A stretch of DNA of 62,943 nucleotides. It comes from Bacteroidota bacterium. Its GTDB lineage: Bacteria > Bacteroidota > Bacteroidia > Chitinophagales > Chitinophagaceae. The notes under the pieces were generated by a model. It searched no databases, was not told where the DNA came from, and saw only the letters and a program-made list of their open reading frames with translations. The DNA lies in contig JAFDXG010000159.1 in assembly GCA_018268105.1 (NCBI GenBank), forward strand, positions 1 to 62,943. The letters run 5' to 3'. The translations under genes and the position numbers were made by a program. Shown here piece after piece: positions 17,178 to 26,966 of the stretch (position 1 is its first letter; every line of letters begins with the position of its first letter).

Positions 17178-17333
17178 TTAGTATGCCTTCTCCTCTAAAA
17201 TATCAGCCAGGCTAATCACCGAATCAGGAATTGAATAAACTACAAGTGCCTGGTATTTTCCACCTCTTAATTTAACACAGGATTTTATTCTGTTGCGGAA
17301 GATGAAGTTTTTTTTCCCGGAATTTGCAGTCAA
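17178..17333 (-). CDS. Possible 51-residue ORF with TTG start
   Basis: Between ggt and lepA a minus-strand frame begins TTG (MTANSGKKNFIFRNRIK) and continues KLRGGKYQALVVYSIP to a stop, ending ADILEEKAY. The amino acid pattern is protein-like: a basic N-terminus and alternating hydrophobics. No ATG, family or promoter is evident. It may be a small gene downstream of lepA or the end of a lost gene. Confidence 0.28.
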   Translation of the reverse strand: MTANSGKKNFIFRNRIKSCVKLRGGKYQALVVYSIPDSVISLADILEEKAY

Positions 17334-17440
17334 CTACAGAATCCGGGTAAAATGATGCCTCCCTCTCCCCTCTCAAAAAATTTGAAAAGTCTGGGAAGTA
17401 TATAAACACATTTCTAAAAAAAATAAAAAAAAGGTTACTA

Positions 17441-19234
17441 CTACTCATCCAGTTTCAATACAGCCAGAAATGCTTCCTGCGGTACTTCTACATTACCAAT
17501 CTGGCGCATACGCTTTTTACCTTCCTTTTGTTTTTCGAGTAATTTTCTTTTACGGCTGATATCACCTCCATAACACTTGGCGGTAACATCTTTTCTCATG
17601 GCAGAAATATTTTCTCTGGCCAATATTTTTGCGCCTATAGCTGCCTGTATAGCAATTTGAAACTGCTGACGGGGAACCAGTTCTTTTAATTTTTCACAAA
17701 GCTTTCTGCCAAACTCCTGCCCCTTACTACGATGGATAAGCGCACTTAAAGCATCTACTTTATCGCTATTCAGAAGTATATCCATTTTTACAATATCAGC
17801 TTCCCGATAACCAATAGGATTATAATCGAATGAAGCATAGCCACGGGTTTGGCTTTTGAGCTTGTCATAGAAATCAAATACAATTTCAGTAAGTGGCATT
17901 TCAAAAATCAATTCGACCCTGGTGGTAGTAAGATAGCTTTGATTCACAAGCATCCCTCTTTTCCCCAGACAGAGGGTCATAATATTTCCTATATATTCGG
18001 GTTTGGTAATAATCTGAGCCTTGATATAAGGTTCTTCAATACGTTCTGTTTTTACCGGGTCGGGGAATTCAGTTGGATTGTTTACAATTATTTTTTCTCC
18101 CTTGGTCGTATAGGCTATAAAACTAACGTTTGGAACGGTTGTAATCACCGTTTGATTAAATTCACGCTCCAGTCGTTCCTGTATAATTTCCATGTGGAGC
18201 ATCCCCAGAAAACCACAACGAAAACCAAAACCAAGTGCCTGGGAAGTTTCCAATTCAAAAGTCAGTGAAGCATCGTTGAGTTGCAATTTGTCCATGCAGT
18301 CCCTCAATTCCTCAAAATCATCGGTATTTACAGGAAAGATTCCTGCGAAGACCATCGGTTTCACTTCCTGGAAACCTTTAATCATTTCTTTGGTTGGGTT
18401 AGCGGATGTAGTAATGGTATCCCCAACTTTTACTTCCTTGGCATTTTTGATGCCGGTGATGATATATCCAACGTCCCCGCATTTCACTTCATTTTTCTCC
18501 GTCATCTTCAGTTTTAATATACCCACTTCATCTGCTTCATATTCCTGTCCGGTTGAAACAAATTTTACCATATCTCCTTTTCTTATTGATCCGTTGAGAA
18601 TACGATAATACACTATGATACCACGAAAACTATTAAATACACTGTCGAAAATTAACGCCTGTAAAGGAGCATCAGGCTTACCTTCCGGCGAAGGTATCCT
18701 GTTAACAATAGCCTCAAGTATGCTGTCTACCCCTAAACCTGTTCTGCCGCTTGCAAGAAGTATCTCGTCAGGTTTACAGCCAATTAGTTCAATAATCTGA
18801 TCTCTTACCTCCTCAACCATCGCACCATCCATATCAATTTTATTGATAACAGGGATGATCTCAAGGTCATTATCAAGTGCCAGATACAAATTACTGATAG
18901 TTTGTGCCTGTATTCCCTGTGTGGCATCTACAAGCAGCAAAGCCCCTTCGCAGGCAGCAAGCGCCCGGCTCACTTCGTAACTGAAATCTACATGCCCCGG
19001 GGTATCAATAAGATTCAGTATGTATTCCTGTCCGTCTGTATGTAAATAGTTGATCTGGATGGCATGACTCTTAATAGTAATACCTTTTTCTCTTTCCAAA
19101 TCCATATCATCAAGCACCTGATCCATCATTTCCCTGTCGGAGATGGTATTAGTTGTTTGTAACAGACGATCAGCCAGGGTGCTTTTACCATGGTCTATAT
19201 GGGCGATAATACAAAAATTCCGGATATGCTTCAT
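17441..19234 (-). CDS. lepA: Elongation factor 4 (LepA)
   Basis: Ribosome-associated translational GTPase that promotes back-translocation under stress. The 597-residue length is standard. P-loop AHIDHGKST at residues 11-19, [16 protein letters not shown] switch II and [11 protein letters not shown] for guanine binding. The LepA-specific C-terminus is present ([38 protein letters not shown]). The start codon gives the canonical N-terminus [16 protein letters not shown]. It has its own -7 box about 30 bases upstream. Confidence 0.98.
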   Translation of the reverse strand: MKHIRNFCIIAHIDHGKSTLADRLLQTTNTISDREMMDQVLDDMDLEREKGITIKSHAIQINYLHTDGQEYILNLIDTPGHVDFSYEVSRALAACEGALLLVDATQGIQAQTISNLYLALDNDLEIIPVINKIDMDGAMVEEVRDQIIELIGCKPDEILLASGRTGLGVDSILEAIVNRIPSPEGKPDAPLQALIFDSVFNSFRGIIVYYRILNGSIRKGDMVKFVSTGQEYEADEVGILKLKMTEKNEVKCGDVGYIITGIKNAKEVKVGDTITTSANPTKEMIKGFQEVKPMVFAGIFPVNTDDFEELRDCMDKLQLNDASLTFELETSQALGFGFRCGFLGMLHMEIIQERLEREFNQTVITTVPNVSFIAYTTKGEKIIVNNPTEFPDPVKTERIEEPYIKAQIITKPEYIGNIMTLCLGKRGMLVNQSYLTTTRVELIFEMPLTEIVFDFYDKLKSQTRGYASFDYNPIGYREADIVKMDILLNSDKVDALSALIHRSKGQEFGRKLCEKLKELVPRQQFQIAIQAAIGAKILARENISAMRKDVTAKCYGGDISRKRKLLEKQKEGKKRMRQIGNVEVPQEAFLAVLKLDE

Positions 19235-19263
19235 GAACGTTTACCGTCGTTTTTTAGAATGCG

Positions 19264-19271
19264 CAAAGGTA
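19264..19271 (-). promoter_or_regulatory. -7 box TACCTTTG for lepA
   Basis: Full match to TAnnTTTG on the minus strand, 29 bases before the lepA ATG, in the same 10-mer TTACCTTTGC as at prfC and ychF. Confidence 0.6.
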
Positions 19272-19345
19272 AGCGTTTATATATTAGGGGGCTTATGTTT
19301 TACAAACAGATTTATGCCCATTTAAAATGGGATTGTTTCATCCTT

Positions 19346-22300
19346 CTATTTTATTACTGCAATTCGAAAACTCCTGTTATTTTCCATATTTAAGAAGTAT
19401 ACGCCCGCCGACAAAGCATTCACCGAAATATCGGTCCGGCTATCTGAAATTTTACCCCTTAGCATAACTCTTCCCCCTGCATCAGTTAGTGTCCAAAGCA
19501 TGGGGTGGGAAGGTTTTTGAGCCAGGGTTACTGAAAAAAAGTTACTGGCAGGATTGGGGGCTACAGTTATGGCATTTGCAAGGGTATTTTTAAGTTGTAC
19601 TATATTTGAATATTTCAAGTCGCCGTTTCCATTTCCCTGCCATTTAATACGGTAAAAGTGAGTAGCCGAAGCAGGGTTGTGATGATAAAAAATGTAGGAT
19701 TGTTCTGTTTCGGCACCCTGCATTTGTTTTTCATCCAGTACTTGCCAAGCCCCATTCTCCTCTACTTTATGCTCAAGTGTATAGTTTCCGGGTTCATTGT
19801 TTTCAAATTTAAGCGTAAGTTCATTCTGATTGGAGGCATCATTTACAGTTCCGGTAAGAGAGAGAGTCCTGACAGGCAATACACCCGATACCCTGGCTAA
19901 TACAATTTCCGCAGGGACACCGTCGGCAGCATTGAATTGCACTAGGGTTTCATTATTCTCTGTGGCAAGAAATGTTGCATACTTTGCGGGTTTGTTAGCA
20001 GCTTTAATCCAACCTCCATATAAGCGGATGGCAATCGGAATTGCCACACTTTCATTATTTACAAAAGTCATGTTAGGATTTACAACTGATATCGTCATCG
20101 TATCATCCTTTACCCTAAGCATAGCCATACAGGGTACATCATTTCCCTTTATATAGTCATTGCTTGTAAGGTTTGTATTTACTCCGAACAAGCTATAACC
20201 GGTTACTCCCGTAGCATTTTCCCTTATAATATGTGCCGACGAATCCTGCTGTAAAATATCAAACTCTCTTGTTGACGGAGAATTCATATTATTTGCAAAC
20301 TGTGACATTGCAGCATCAGTAGTTTTAGGTATCACTACATAAGCATATTGCCCGTCTTTGGGCGCAGTGCCATGATCTATATAAGCATTACTGTAGTTGG
20401 CAGTGGTAGTAGCCCCGTTGCCGGATTGATCGGGACTGGTTTGTGACTTTTTCTCTACCTGAATAGAATTCCCTGACAATACATAATAACCCGTTCCATA
20501 AGCATCTCTCAGCCAGTGTGAACTTGTTTTACTCAACGTTTGCGAAAAAGGGAAACCCGTATTTGCAGAACCATCCACAGAAATGGCAGTAGATACAGTT
20601 GGCAAACTGCCCTGGAATAGGGTAGTAATGGTATTTCTCCAGGATCTGTTGTTATTGATATTACTGCCCACACATACAATTCTTCTGCCAAAGCAAAAAT
20701 ATGATTTGCGAAAAACAAAAGTGGGGCTATGTGTGGATGTGAGGTTTGACTGTCTAAAATTCAAACCATACATTCCATAATCGCCGTGCAGATCCTGTAA
20801 AATAATATCCGAAGGCGAAGGTTCGGAGGGATCACCAAATTTTACACCTCCTGCAAAATTGAGCTGGCTTTTTTCATATACCTCAGCTCCGGGTGTTGCC
20901 GTATTAAGTGAGTCAAAAGGATATAAAATTGTGGTTGTTCCGGGTACTTTGTTCCAATCCCAGCCGGAAGCAGTCATTCCGCTTGGTGCAAGTTTATTTG
21001 GCCAAACACTGGGATATAAAATTTCCAGTGCCCCATATCCCTGGTATCTTCCATACCTGTTTTCAGTGGGATAGGTTTCTGTAGCCCAAAAACTTTTATT
21101 AATACCTTTGATTGTAGCAGCCCAGTTATCACGTCTGTACATTGCTAAGGGACTGTAATTCATTTGCCAAAATCCTGATGGGGAAAATTCTGCACCAATC
21201 CCATTGATTTTAGGCGCATAGCTATACATTCTTGAGTACATTCCTGCCACTATTGGATCTACGGTCGTATTATTCACGTCACCACCGATGTAGGCCAATT
21301 CTTTCAGGGCATCATCGGTATAGTATGTAATAACATCAAAGGGATGCCTGCCATTTAAGCTATTAGCATAATAAATATAATTCGACATGAGGCTTTCTGC
21401 ATACGCAGCTTTGCGTAAAGTATTGTAAGCATCAACACCGATCTGGAATGGGGTGCCTCTAAGTTTTGCCAACAACTCCACTATTAATGACCGCATTGCA
21501 TACATGTATGCATTGTAGTGCGCAGAGTGGTGAAAATTTGTACCATCAACTTTTATCCCATCTGAAATTCCTTTTTGATTAGTCAGGAATTTATCTAAAT
21601 AAGCTTTCAATCTCCTCATATCATTTACCCCATCCACACTGTTGTCGCTGAAGAGTGCAATTGAAAAGAATGCATCATAAAGTGTAAAAATGTCATCTAT
21701 ATTAAATAAACCATTGGTTTCAGATTCCCGGCCCAATCCTACTCCGGTACTCCACCTTAGCCAATGATGTATTTCACTTCGCAATGTATTATCTGCAAAT
21801 GCATCCACATTAATCAATGCATTAAAGAACTTCATTTGATAATATCCCTGGATACCTCCACCAAACCACAATCCGCTTCCACCTGCTATACCGGAGTCGA
21901 ACATTAACTTTATTAAATTAATCGCTTTATCGCGGCTATCAGTATTACTGTTATAAATATAGCTTCTCGTAAAAGTGGCGAGCATATCTCCAATTTCGCT
22001 GGGATCATTAATAATTTTCCCTTTGATTGTATTTCCAGATACAACTATATTATACCCTGAGTATGTACTGTTTGCTGCACTTAACTCGGATGCTGTGGGT
22101 GCAACCCCTATTCCAGCGCGTCTTATTCGTTGTTTAACAGAATCCAGTCCAATTATTTCAGCAGGTGTAGGATCGTTTTTTTCATCAGGTGATGTAGCAT
22201 AATATATTTTATAATAATATTCACTGGTTAAGTAATCTTTTTGAGGTGCTAAGGCATACAAATCCGGCATCACATCATCCGACTGTTTAAATCCATAACT

Positions 22301-22891
22301 CCGCATATATTGCAGATTATCTAAGTAAATAGTACCGCTACCGGTTTTAGGAGCCAGCAGATATACTGTATGTCCTATATACATATTGCCGGACTGCTGC
22401 AACATATCGTTTATATAAGCACGAAGCAACCTGCGCCAGCCATGATAATTTACATTAAACCTAAACCTGTACCGAACGATCTCGGCATTATTCAGGAATT
22501 GAAATTCAAAAGTATCTTTTGAAGCCGTTTCATTATGAACCCAAACTTCAAAATGCCCCCTGCTCCAGTCATCCAAACCATTATTAATTGCATTGGTTTC
22601 TGTACTGTTTAATTCAATATGTATTGTATCGCCAGCCTGCCAGTCCCAGCGAAGTGATTTTTGGCCAAGCCGGAAATGCCGGTCACTTATTGATAAACTC
22701 CCTTTGGCTACAGTAAAATTGGAAGGAACAACCGTCTCAAAATCAGGCTGACTTTGTACGGAAAATATAGTTACAAACAGAAGGATAGCAGACAATAGCC
22801 CTCTGATATGCACTAATGTGTTGATTCTTTTATTACTTCGGGAAAAAGGGTTTAGAAAATGCACACTTGCCCCAAAAGGGTAATCTCGCAT
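19346..22891 (-). CDS. PL8 chondroitinase ABC-like polysaccharide lyase with T9SS sorting domain
   Basis: A 1181-residue lyase for uronic acid polysaccharides (chondroitin/dermatan or hyaluronan type). After a long N-terminal region with a signal peptide (hydrophobic run to about residue 47) comes a carbohydrate-binding-like Lyase_N domain (to about 190), the alpha/alpha toroid (about 240-620) and the beta domain. H455 and Y462 in FHHSAHYNAYMY are spaced by seven as are the catalytic His/Tyr of Proteus chondroitinase ABC I, and R515 (NGRHPF) lies 60 residues after the histidine, close to the 59 there; E605 or E610 may be the fourth residue. The last 75 residues (ITVAPNPASNFFSV; LSAGVYFLNMEN) are a type A T9SS sorting domain, so the enzyme should reach the cell surface. 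Substrate is inferred only. Confidence 0.87.
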   Translation of the reverse strand: MRDYPFGASVHFLNPFSRSNKRINTLVHIRGLLSAILLFVTIFSVQSQPDFETVVPSNFTVAKGSLSISDRHFRLGQKSLRWDWQAGDTIHIELNSTETNAINNGLDDWSRGHFEVWVHNETASKDTFEFQFLNNAEIVRYRFRFNVNYHGWRRLLRAYINDMLQQSGNMYIGHTVYLLAPKTGSGTIYLDNLQYMRSYGFKQSDDVMPDLYALAPQKDYLTSEYYYKIYYATSPDEKNDPTPAEIIGLDSVKQRIRRAGIGVAPTASELSAANSTYSGYNIVVSGNTIKGKIINDPSEIGDMLATFTRSYIYNSNTDSRDKAINLIKLMFDSGIAGGSGLWFGGGIQGYYQMKFFNALINVDAFADNTLRSEIHHWLRWSTGVGLGRESETNGLFNIDDIFTLYDAFFSIALFSDNSVDGVNDMRRLKAYLDKFLTNQKGISDGIKVDGTNFHHSAHYNAYMYAMRSLIVELLAKLRGTPFQIGVDAYNTLRKAAYAESLMSNYIYYANSLNGRHPFDVITYYTDDALKELAYIGGDVNNTTVDPIVAGMYSRMYSYAPKINGIGAEFSPSGFWQMNYSPLAMYRRDNWAATIKGINKSFWATETYPTENRYGRYQGYGALEILYPSVWPNKLAPSGMTASGWDWNKVPGTTTILYPFDSLNTATPGAEVYEKSQLNFAGGVKFGDPSEPSPSDIILQDLHGDYGMYGLNFRQSNLTSTHSPTFVFRKSYFCFGRRIVCVGSNINNNRSWRNTITTLFQGSLPTVSTAISVDGSANTGFPFSQTLSKTSSHWLRDAYGTGYYVLSGNSIQVEKKSQTSPDQSGNGATTTANYSNAYIDHGTAPKDGQYAYVVIPKTTDAAMSQFANNMNSPSTREFDILQQDSSAHIIRENATGVTGYSLFGVNTNLTSNDYIKGNDVPCMAMLRVKDDTMTISVVNPNMTFVNNESVAIPIAIRLYGGWIKAANKPAKYATFLATENNETLVQFNAADGVPAEIVLARVSGVLPVRTLSLTGTVNDASNQNELTLKFENNEPGNYTLEHKVEENGAWQVLDEKQMQGAETEQSYIFYHHNPASATHFYRIKWQGNGNGDLKYSNIVQLKNTLANAITVAPNPASNFFSVTLAQKPSHPMLWTLTDAGGRVMLRGKISDSRTDISVNALSAGVYFLNMENNRSFRIAVIK

Positions 22892-23226
22892 AAAAAATTG
22901 AATTTAGTAGTTCACACGGTATTGAATTCACAGCCAACATTCTATTCCTGTCATAGGTTAATTTATCAACCTCAATTTCATCATTGACTTCAAATCCGGT
23001 GTACAAGCAATTTTCATGCAACATTTAATTGTCTTTAGATATTTTTTTACATACGCTGCCCATATTTATTCAGGTAATATTGAATTTCATTGAGTTATAT
23101 GTGTAAATAAAATAAAGACAGGAGTGGTTTGAGCCTATATTTTGACTCTTATTATTTCAACATTCGTATTATATAGAAGTGATTGGATGCTCTTTTCTTC
23201 TGCAATTCAAAGTAAATTATCTTATA
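22892..23226. other. 335-base gap upstream of the lyase gene
   Basis: AT-rich sequence between the minus-strand lyase start and the minus-strand desaturase stop. It should carry the lyase promoter, but I see no clean TAnnTTTG box, no hairpin terminator and no convincing small gene. Confidence 0.4.
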
Positions 23227-24234
23227 TTAATTGACTTTTTTTTCTGCCTGTTCCTGCAGAAATTTTTTGCGGGTAAGTTTTGCCGTTTTATGATCACCGG
23301 TATGACTCCACCCGGGTGGCATAATCAGATAGAGAAATTTATTCTTGAAACCCGGTGCATTATATACATCCTTCCACAAGGCGCCAATCTCACCAAAATT
23401 TACATCTACAAAACTATTTGCATTCATTTCACGGGTAATACCATATTCAATAGGGATATCCTTTCTCTCGGGTTCATAGGTCTTAAATACCTTATCCCAA
23501 ATATTCAGCAGGTTGCAAAAATTAGTATCCATATACAATGGGTTCCTCGCATGATGTACCCGGTGATGTGAAGGTGTGAGTATAATTTTACGCATCAGCC
23601 CCATTCGTCCATCTTTCATAATATTTTCCCCCACATGTATAAATGCCCCCCAGGTACCATCAATAAACATGATGAAAAATAAAAGGGGCGGATTTACCCC
23701 GGCAAGTATGCATATTGTAGTTCTGATTACGTCAGCATAGGGTGCTTCAAGAAAAAAATGGGTATAGGTAACAGAAAGATTCATAGTTTGAGGAGCATGA
23801 TGAGTAGAATGCAGGCACCAAAGTAACCTGATTTTATGTGCCAGAAAATGATATATAAAATGAGAGAACTCCCACACTATATATCCGTAAATTAACCAAT
23901 ACCATGTAAAACTGGTTTTTATAATCGCATATTTTTCAAAAACCCCAATACAAAAAGCTACAGCCGCAATGGAAATGAATCTTGAAACAAACCTGTTGAA
24001 AATGAAAATTAAAAATGGAACTTTATAATCTTCAATCCTGAATCTTTTATATACAATAGCCCTGACAATTTCTATACACAGTAAAAGAGGAATAACAGGC
24101 GATATAGCACCAAGAATACCATTAAGTGTAAGGAGCCTGCTGTAATCGCCGGATTTAAACATTTCAATTAACGAGCCTAATCCGAAAAAGCCAGTTATTT
24201 CTTCGTAGATCATATGCAAAAACTGCATCATCAT
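23227..24234 (-). CDS. Sterol desaturase/fatty acid hydroxylase family membrane enzyme
   Basis: A 335-residue integral membrane di-iron oxygenase. Four to five hydrophobic segments surround the histidine clusters: H125, H129 and H133 (HFIYHFLAHK), H142, H145 and H146 (HSTHHAPQ), and H223, H224, H227 and H228 (SHHRVHH), with H200 also conserved in type. This eight-histidine pattern is diagnostic of the superfamily that hydroxylates or desaturates lipids. The lipid substrate cannot be read. An acyl-CoA-binding protein gene is divergent 87 bases away, which fits a lipid role. Three ATGs lie in a row at the start; the first is used here. Confidence 0.88.
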   Translation of the reverse strand: MMMQFLHMIYEEITGFFGLGSLIEMFKSGDYSRLLTLNGILGAISPVIPLLLCIEIVRAIVYKRFRIEDYKVPFLIFIFNRFVSRFISIAAVAFCIGVFEKYAIIKTSFTWYWLIYGYIVWEFSHFIYHFLAHKIRLLWCLHSTHHAPQTMNLSVTYTHFFLEAPYADVIRTTICILAGVNPPLLFFIMFIDGTWGAFIHVGENIMKDGRMGLMRKIILTPSHHRVHHARNPLYMDTNFCNLLNIWDKVFKTYEPERKDIPIEYGITREMNANSFVDVNFGEIGALWKDVYNAPGFKNKFLYLIMPPGWSHTGDHKTAKLTRKKFLQEQAEKKVN

Positions 24235-24321
24235 AGTAATATTTAGGGTTTAACTATTTTAAAAATAAAATATTTCTGGTTAGCCGGATACTTATTACTT
24301 TCACTCAAAATTACAAAGATT

Positions 24322-24582
24322 ATGGAACTGAAGGCTTTATTCGAACAGGCAACATTAGATAGCAAAACTCTTTCCGAAAAACCCAGCAACGAAACATTAC
24401 TTCAATTATATTCCCTCTATAAACAATCTGTTGAAGGGGATAATACTACAGAACCTCCTTCTAATCCATTCGACTTTGTAGCAAAAGCCAAACATGAAGC
24501 ATGGTCTGCATTAAAAGGCAAATCCCGTGACGAGGCAATGCAGGAGTATATTAAGCTGGTTGATAAACTTAAATCCAATTAG
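24322..24582 (+). CDS. Acyl-CoA-binding protein
   Basis: An 86-residue single-domain ACBP: four-helix fold that binds long-chain acyl-CoA thioesters. Family hallmarks are visible: LLQLYSLYKQSVEGD (helix 2, with the YxxYKQ ligand-binding pattern), PFDFVAKAKHEAWSALKGKS (the K-x-x-W region, with KAKHEAW) and AMQEYIKLVDKL at the end. The protein has no signal peptide, so it acts in the cytoplasm as an acyl-CoA buffer or carrier. The gene is monocistronic and divergent from a lipid hydroxylase family gene. Confidence 0.92.
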   Translation: MELKALFEQATLDSKTLSEKPSNETLLQLYSLYKQSVEGDNTTEPPSNPFDFVAKAKHEAWSALKGKSRDEAMQEYIKLVDKLKSN

Positions 24583-24601
24583 TCCTGTAAATCTTTTTCC
24601 C

Positions 24602-25438
24602 CTAACTCATCACCCCGCGCAGATAACCTGCAGATTCGGCAATACCAGGCAATACATCTTTCATATCTTTTTCGTATTCTATACTACAGCTTCCGTTATA
24701 TCCAACTTTGCGCAAGACAGCAATAAGGGCATTGAAATCAATAGCCCCCCTGCCCACTTCAATGGCTTTTGCATCTGCCTTTGCTGCAGTTACATCTTTA
24801 ATATGCAGGTCAAAAATCCTGGGTGCATAATCAATCACTACTTTTTCAAGATTGGCTCCCGCCCTGAATGCATGTCCAATATCAAGACAAAGTCCTACCC
24901 GTTTGTCCATTTTATGAATACGTTCGTACACATCTTTGGGTCCGGGATATAATTTATCCTCGGGCCCGTGATTGTGAATGGCAATACGAATATTATATTC
25001 TTTCACTTTCGATTCTGTATAACTAAGCAGATCATAAGTAGGGACACCCACTATCATATCAACCCCCACCCGCTTAGCATAGTCAAATGCCCGGTCTACA
25101 TCTGCCTGCGATCTCATATAAATCACTCCTACAGTATATACATTTATACCACCGTTTTTAAATTTTGAAAGTACTTCATCAATCTTTTCCTGTGTACTGT
25201 TTAATGGCAGATGAAATTCTTTTACTGACAAATTATTGATAGCAACCCTGTTCATGATTTCAATAGTTTGTTCTATGGAATAGTTCACAAACGTATATCC
25301 GGCCATTCCCATCTTTAAAAACTCCTTTTTATAGTTGTTGTTCCCGTCTGAGTTTTTTGCAAAACCAGCAATGGGAACCGATACCGGTATGGATAAAGCA
25401 ATTGCTGAAGACTGAATAAATTTTCTTCGAGTTGACAT
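24602..25438 (-). CDS. Sugar phosphate isomerase/epimerase-like protein (TIM barrel), exported
   Basis: A 278-residue AP endonuclease 2-type barrel. The open frame starts eight codons earlier, but the ATG at 25438 gives a clean N-terminus MSTRRKFIQSSAIAL, a twin-arginine-like signal, so I chose that. Barrel elements: NNLSVKEFHLP, MIVGVPTYDLL, IRIAIHNHGPEDK, VGLCLDIGHAFRAG, IFDLHIKDVTAAK and GSCSIEYEKD, with Glu, His, Asp and His in the places that hold the metal. It is convergent with the acyl-CoA-binding protein gene and divergent from a Gfo/Idh/MocA oxidoreductase gene, a frequent partner. Confidence 0.86.
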   Translation of the reverse strand: MSTRRKFIQSSAIALSIPVSVPIAGFAKNSDGNNNYKKEFLKMGMAGYTFVNYSIEQTIEIMNRVAINNLSVKEFHLPLNSTQEKIDEVLSKFKNGGINVYTVGVIYMRSQADVDRAFDYAKRVGVDMIVGVPTYDLLSYTESKVKEYNIRIAIHNHGPEDKLYPGPKDVYERIHKMDKRVGLCLDIGHAFRAGANLEKVVIDYAPRIFDLHIKDVTAAKADAKAIEVGRGAIDFNALIAVLRKVGYNGSCSIEYEKDMKDVLPGIAESAGYLRGVMS

Positions 25439-25583
25439 GATGTATAAATTTTTTATTATCACTGGTTAAGGTAAGCTTTTTTTACAGAATGGAAATAAGT
25501 GCCGGTAAACAAATGCAGTTTGAAGTATGTTTTTTAAATTACACCGACCCTGATTTATAGAAGAACATAAAACTGAATTAAAG

Positions 25584-26966
25584 ATGCCGTTAAAAAATTT
25601 TTCTTTCAGGAATATAGCTTCAGAAACCTTTAACCAGGCCACAGAATCTATAATGCTTACCTGGAAGGAGATATCCTCCCTGTTTGGACTCAGACATGAT
25701 TTTTATAAAAACCCTTTACACAAACCACTCCCCCGCCCTGTTACCGCTATTCTTATAGGAGCAGGAAACAGGGGAAATATATATGCCGATTACGCCCTGA
25801 TTCATCCGGATGAACTGGATATTGTTGGTGTTTCAGACCAGGATGCAGTACGTAATGGCAGGTTTGTCCGAAAGCATAATATATCCGCAGCCAATCGTTT
25901 TTATGAATGGGAAAATGTATTTAAAAGAGAAAAGTTTGCAGATGCGGTTATAATTGCTACTCCCGATCAACTTCATGCACCTGTGTGCCTGCAGGCTCTT
26001 GAAGCAGGCTATGATGTACTACTCGAAAAACCAATAGGAATTACGGAGGAAGAATGCAGATCTATTCTTGAAAAAGCCCGTACAACCGGCAGAATAGTGG
26101 GGGTGTGTCATGTGTTGCGCTATTCTCCTTATTTTCGCCAGTTGAAAGAAATTATCAATGCAAAAGCTATTGGTGATATTGTCTCTGTTCAGCACATGGA
26201 GCCCATTGAATATTCCCACATGTGCCATTCATATGTTAGGGGCAACTGGCACAACAGTAAAAAAAGCGCCCCGATTATCCTGGCAAAATCGTGTCACGAT
26301 ACTGATATACTACGCTGGTTGATTAACGAACCCATTGAAGATATACAGTGCTTTGGTAATTTAAAATTATTCACCAGGGAAAATGCCCCCGCCGGCAGCA
26401 CGCCAAGATGTACAGACGGTTGTGCAGTAGAATCCACTTGTCCTTTTTCTGCCCTGCAGATATATTACCGGGACAGGAAAAGGTTATACGTTTTTGATTT
26501 GCCTCAACAAAGACATAAATGGGATTATTTTATTTTGAAAAAATTGAAAACCACCGACTATGGCCGTTGTGTTTTTGATATGGATAATGATCAGCCAGAT
26601 CATCTAACCCTTAATATGCGATTTGGAAATAATATTACTGCTGTGTTTTCTATGGAAGGACTTACTTCTTACGAAGGCAGGTGTACCCGTATTATGGGAA
26701 CCAAAGGAGATATAGTGGGAGATATGGAAACCTATACTATTACCGATTTTCGTACCGGCCGTCAAACAAGCTGGAGCCTGAAAACAGACTTTCACGGCGG
26801 CGGCGATCACAGGCTGGTGCAAGACTGGGTGCAGGCTGTTGGTCATCATGAGCCTGCTATTCTCTCATCAACAATTGATGTATCTGTTGTGAGTCACCTG
26901 ATGGCTTTTGCAGCGGAAAAGAGCAGGCTCAATCACACTATTGAAACCGTAACGTTAAATCAGTAA
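25584..26966 (+). CDS. Gfo/Idh/MocA family oxidoreductase
   Basis: A 460-residue NAD(P)-dependent sugar-type oxidoreductase. The Rossmann GAGNRGNIYADYA begins near residue 58 and is preceded by an unusual N-terminal extension of about 50 residues. The family signature with the EKP motif is LLEKPIGITEEE, and the catalytic region contains CHDTDILRWLIN. A cysteine cluster, C276, C280, C286 and a later C329, suggests a bound metal or a disulfide-rich insertion. There is no signal peptide. It is divergent from the TIM-barrel gene, and its 3' end overlaps the galK 3' end by 12 bases. Confidence 0.87.
   Translation: MPLKNFSFRNIASETFNQATESIMLTWKEISSLFGLRHDFYKNPLHKPLPRPVTAILIGAGNRGNIYADYALIHPDELDIVGVSDQDAVRNGRFVRKHNISAANRFYEWENVFKREKFADAVIIATPDQLHAPVCLQALEAGYDVLLEKPIGITEEECRSILEKARTTGRIVGVCHVLRYSPYFRQLKEIINAKAIGDIVSVQHMEPIEYSHMCHSYVRGNWHNSKKSAPIILAKSCHDTDILRWLINEPIEDIQCFGNLKLFTRENAPAGSTPRCTDGCAVESTCPFSALQIYYRDRKRLYVFDLPQQRHKWDYFILKKLKTTDYGRCVFDMDNDQPDHLTLNMRFGNNITAVFSMEGLTSYEGRCTRIMGTKGDIVGDMETYTITDFRTGRQTSWSLKTDFHGGGDHRLVQDWVQAVGHHEPAILSSTIDVSVVSHLMAFAAEKSRLNHTIETVTLNQ

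Noticed and set aside
18192..18608. Plus-strand 138-codon frame within lepA
   Set aside because: Antisense to lepA with no family match; the lepA frame is conserved end to end.
23179..23571. Plus-strand 130-codon frame
   Set aside because: Antisense to the sterol-desaturase-family gene with its histidine clusters in the other strand.
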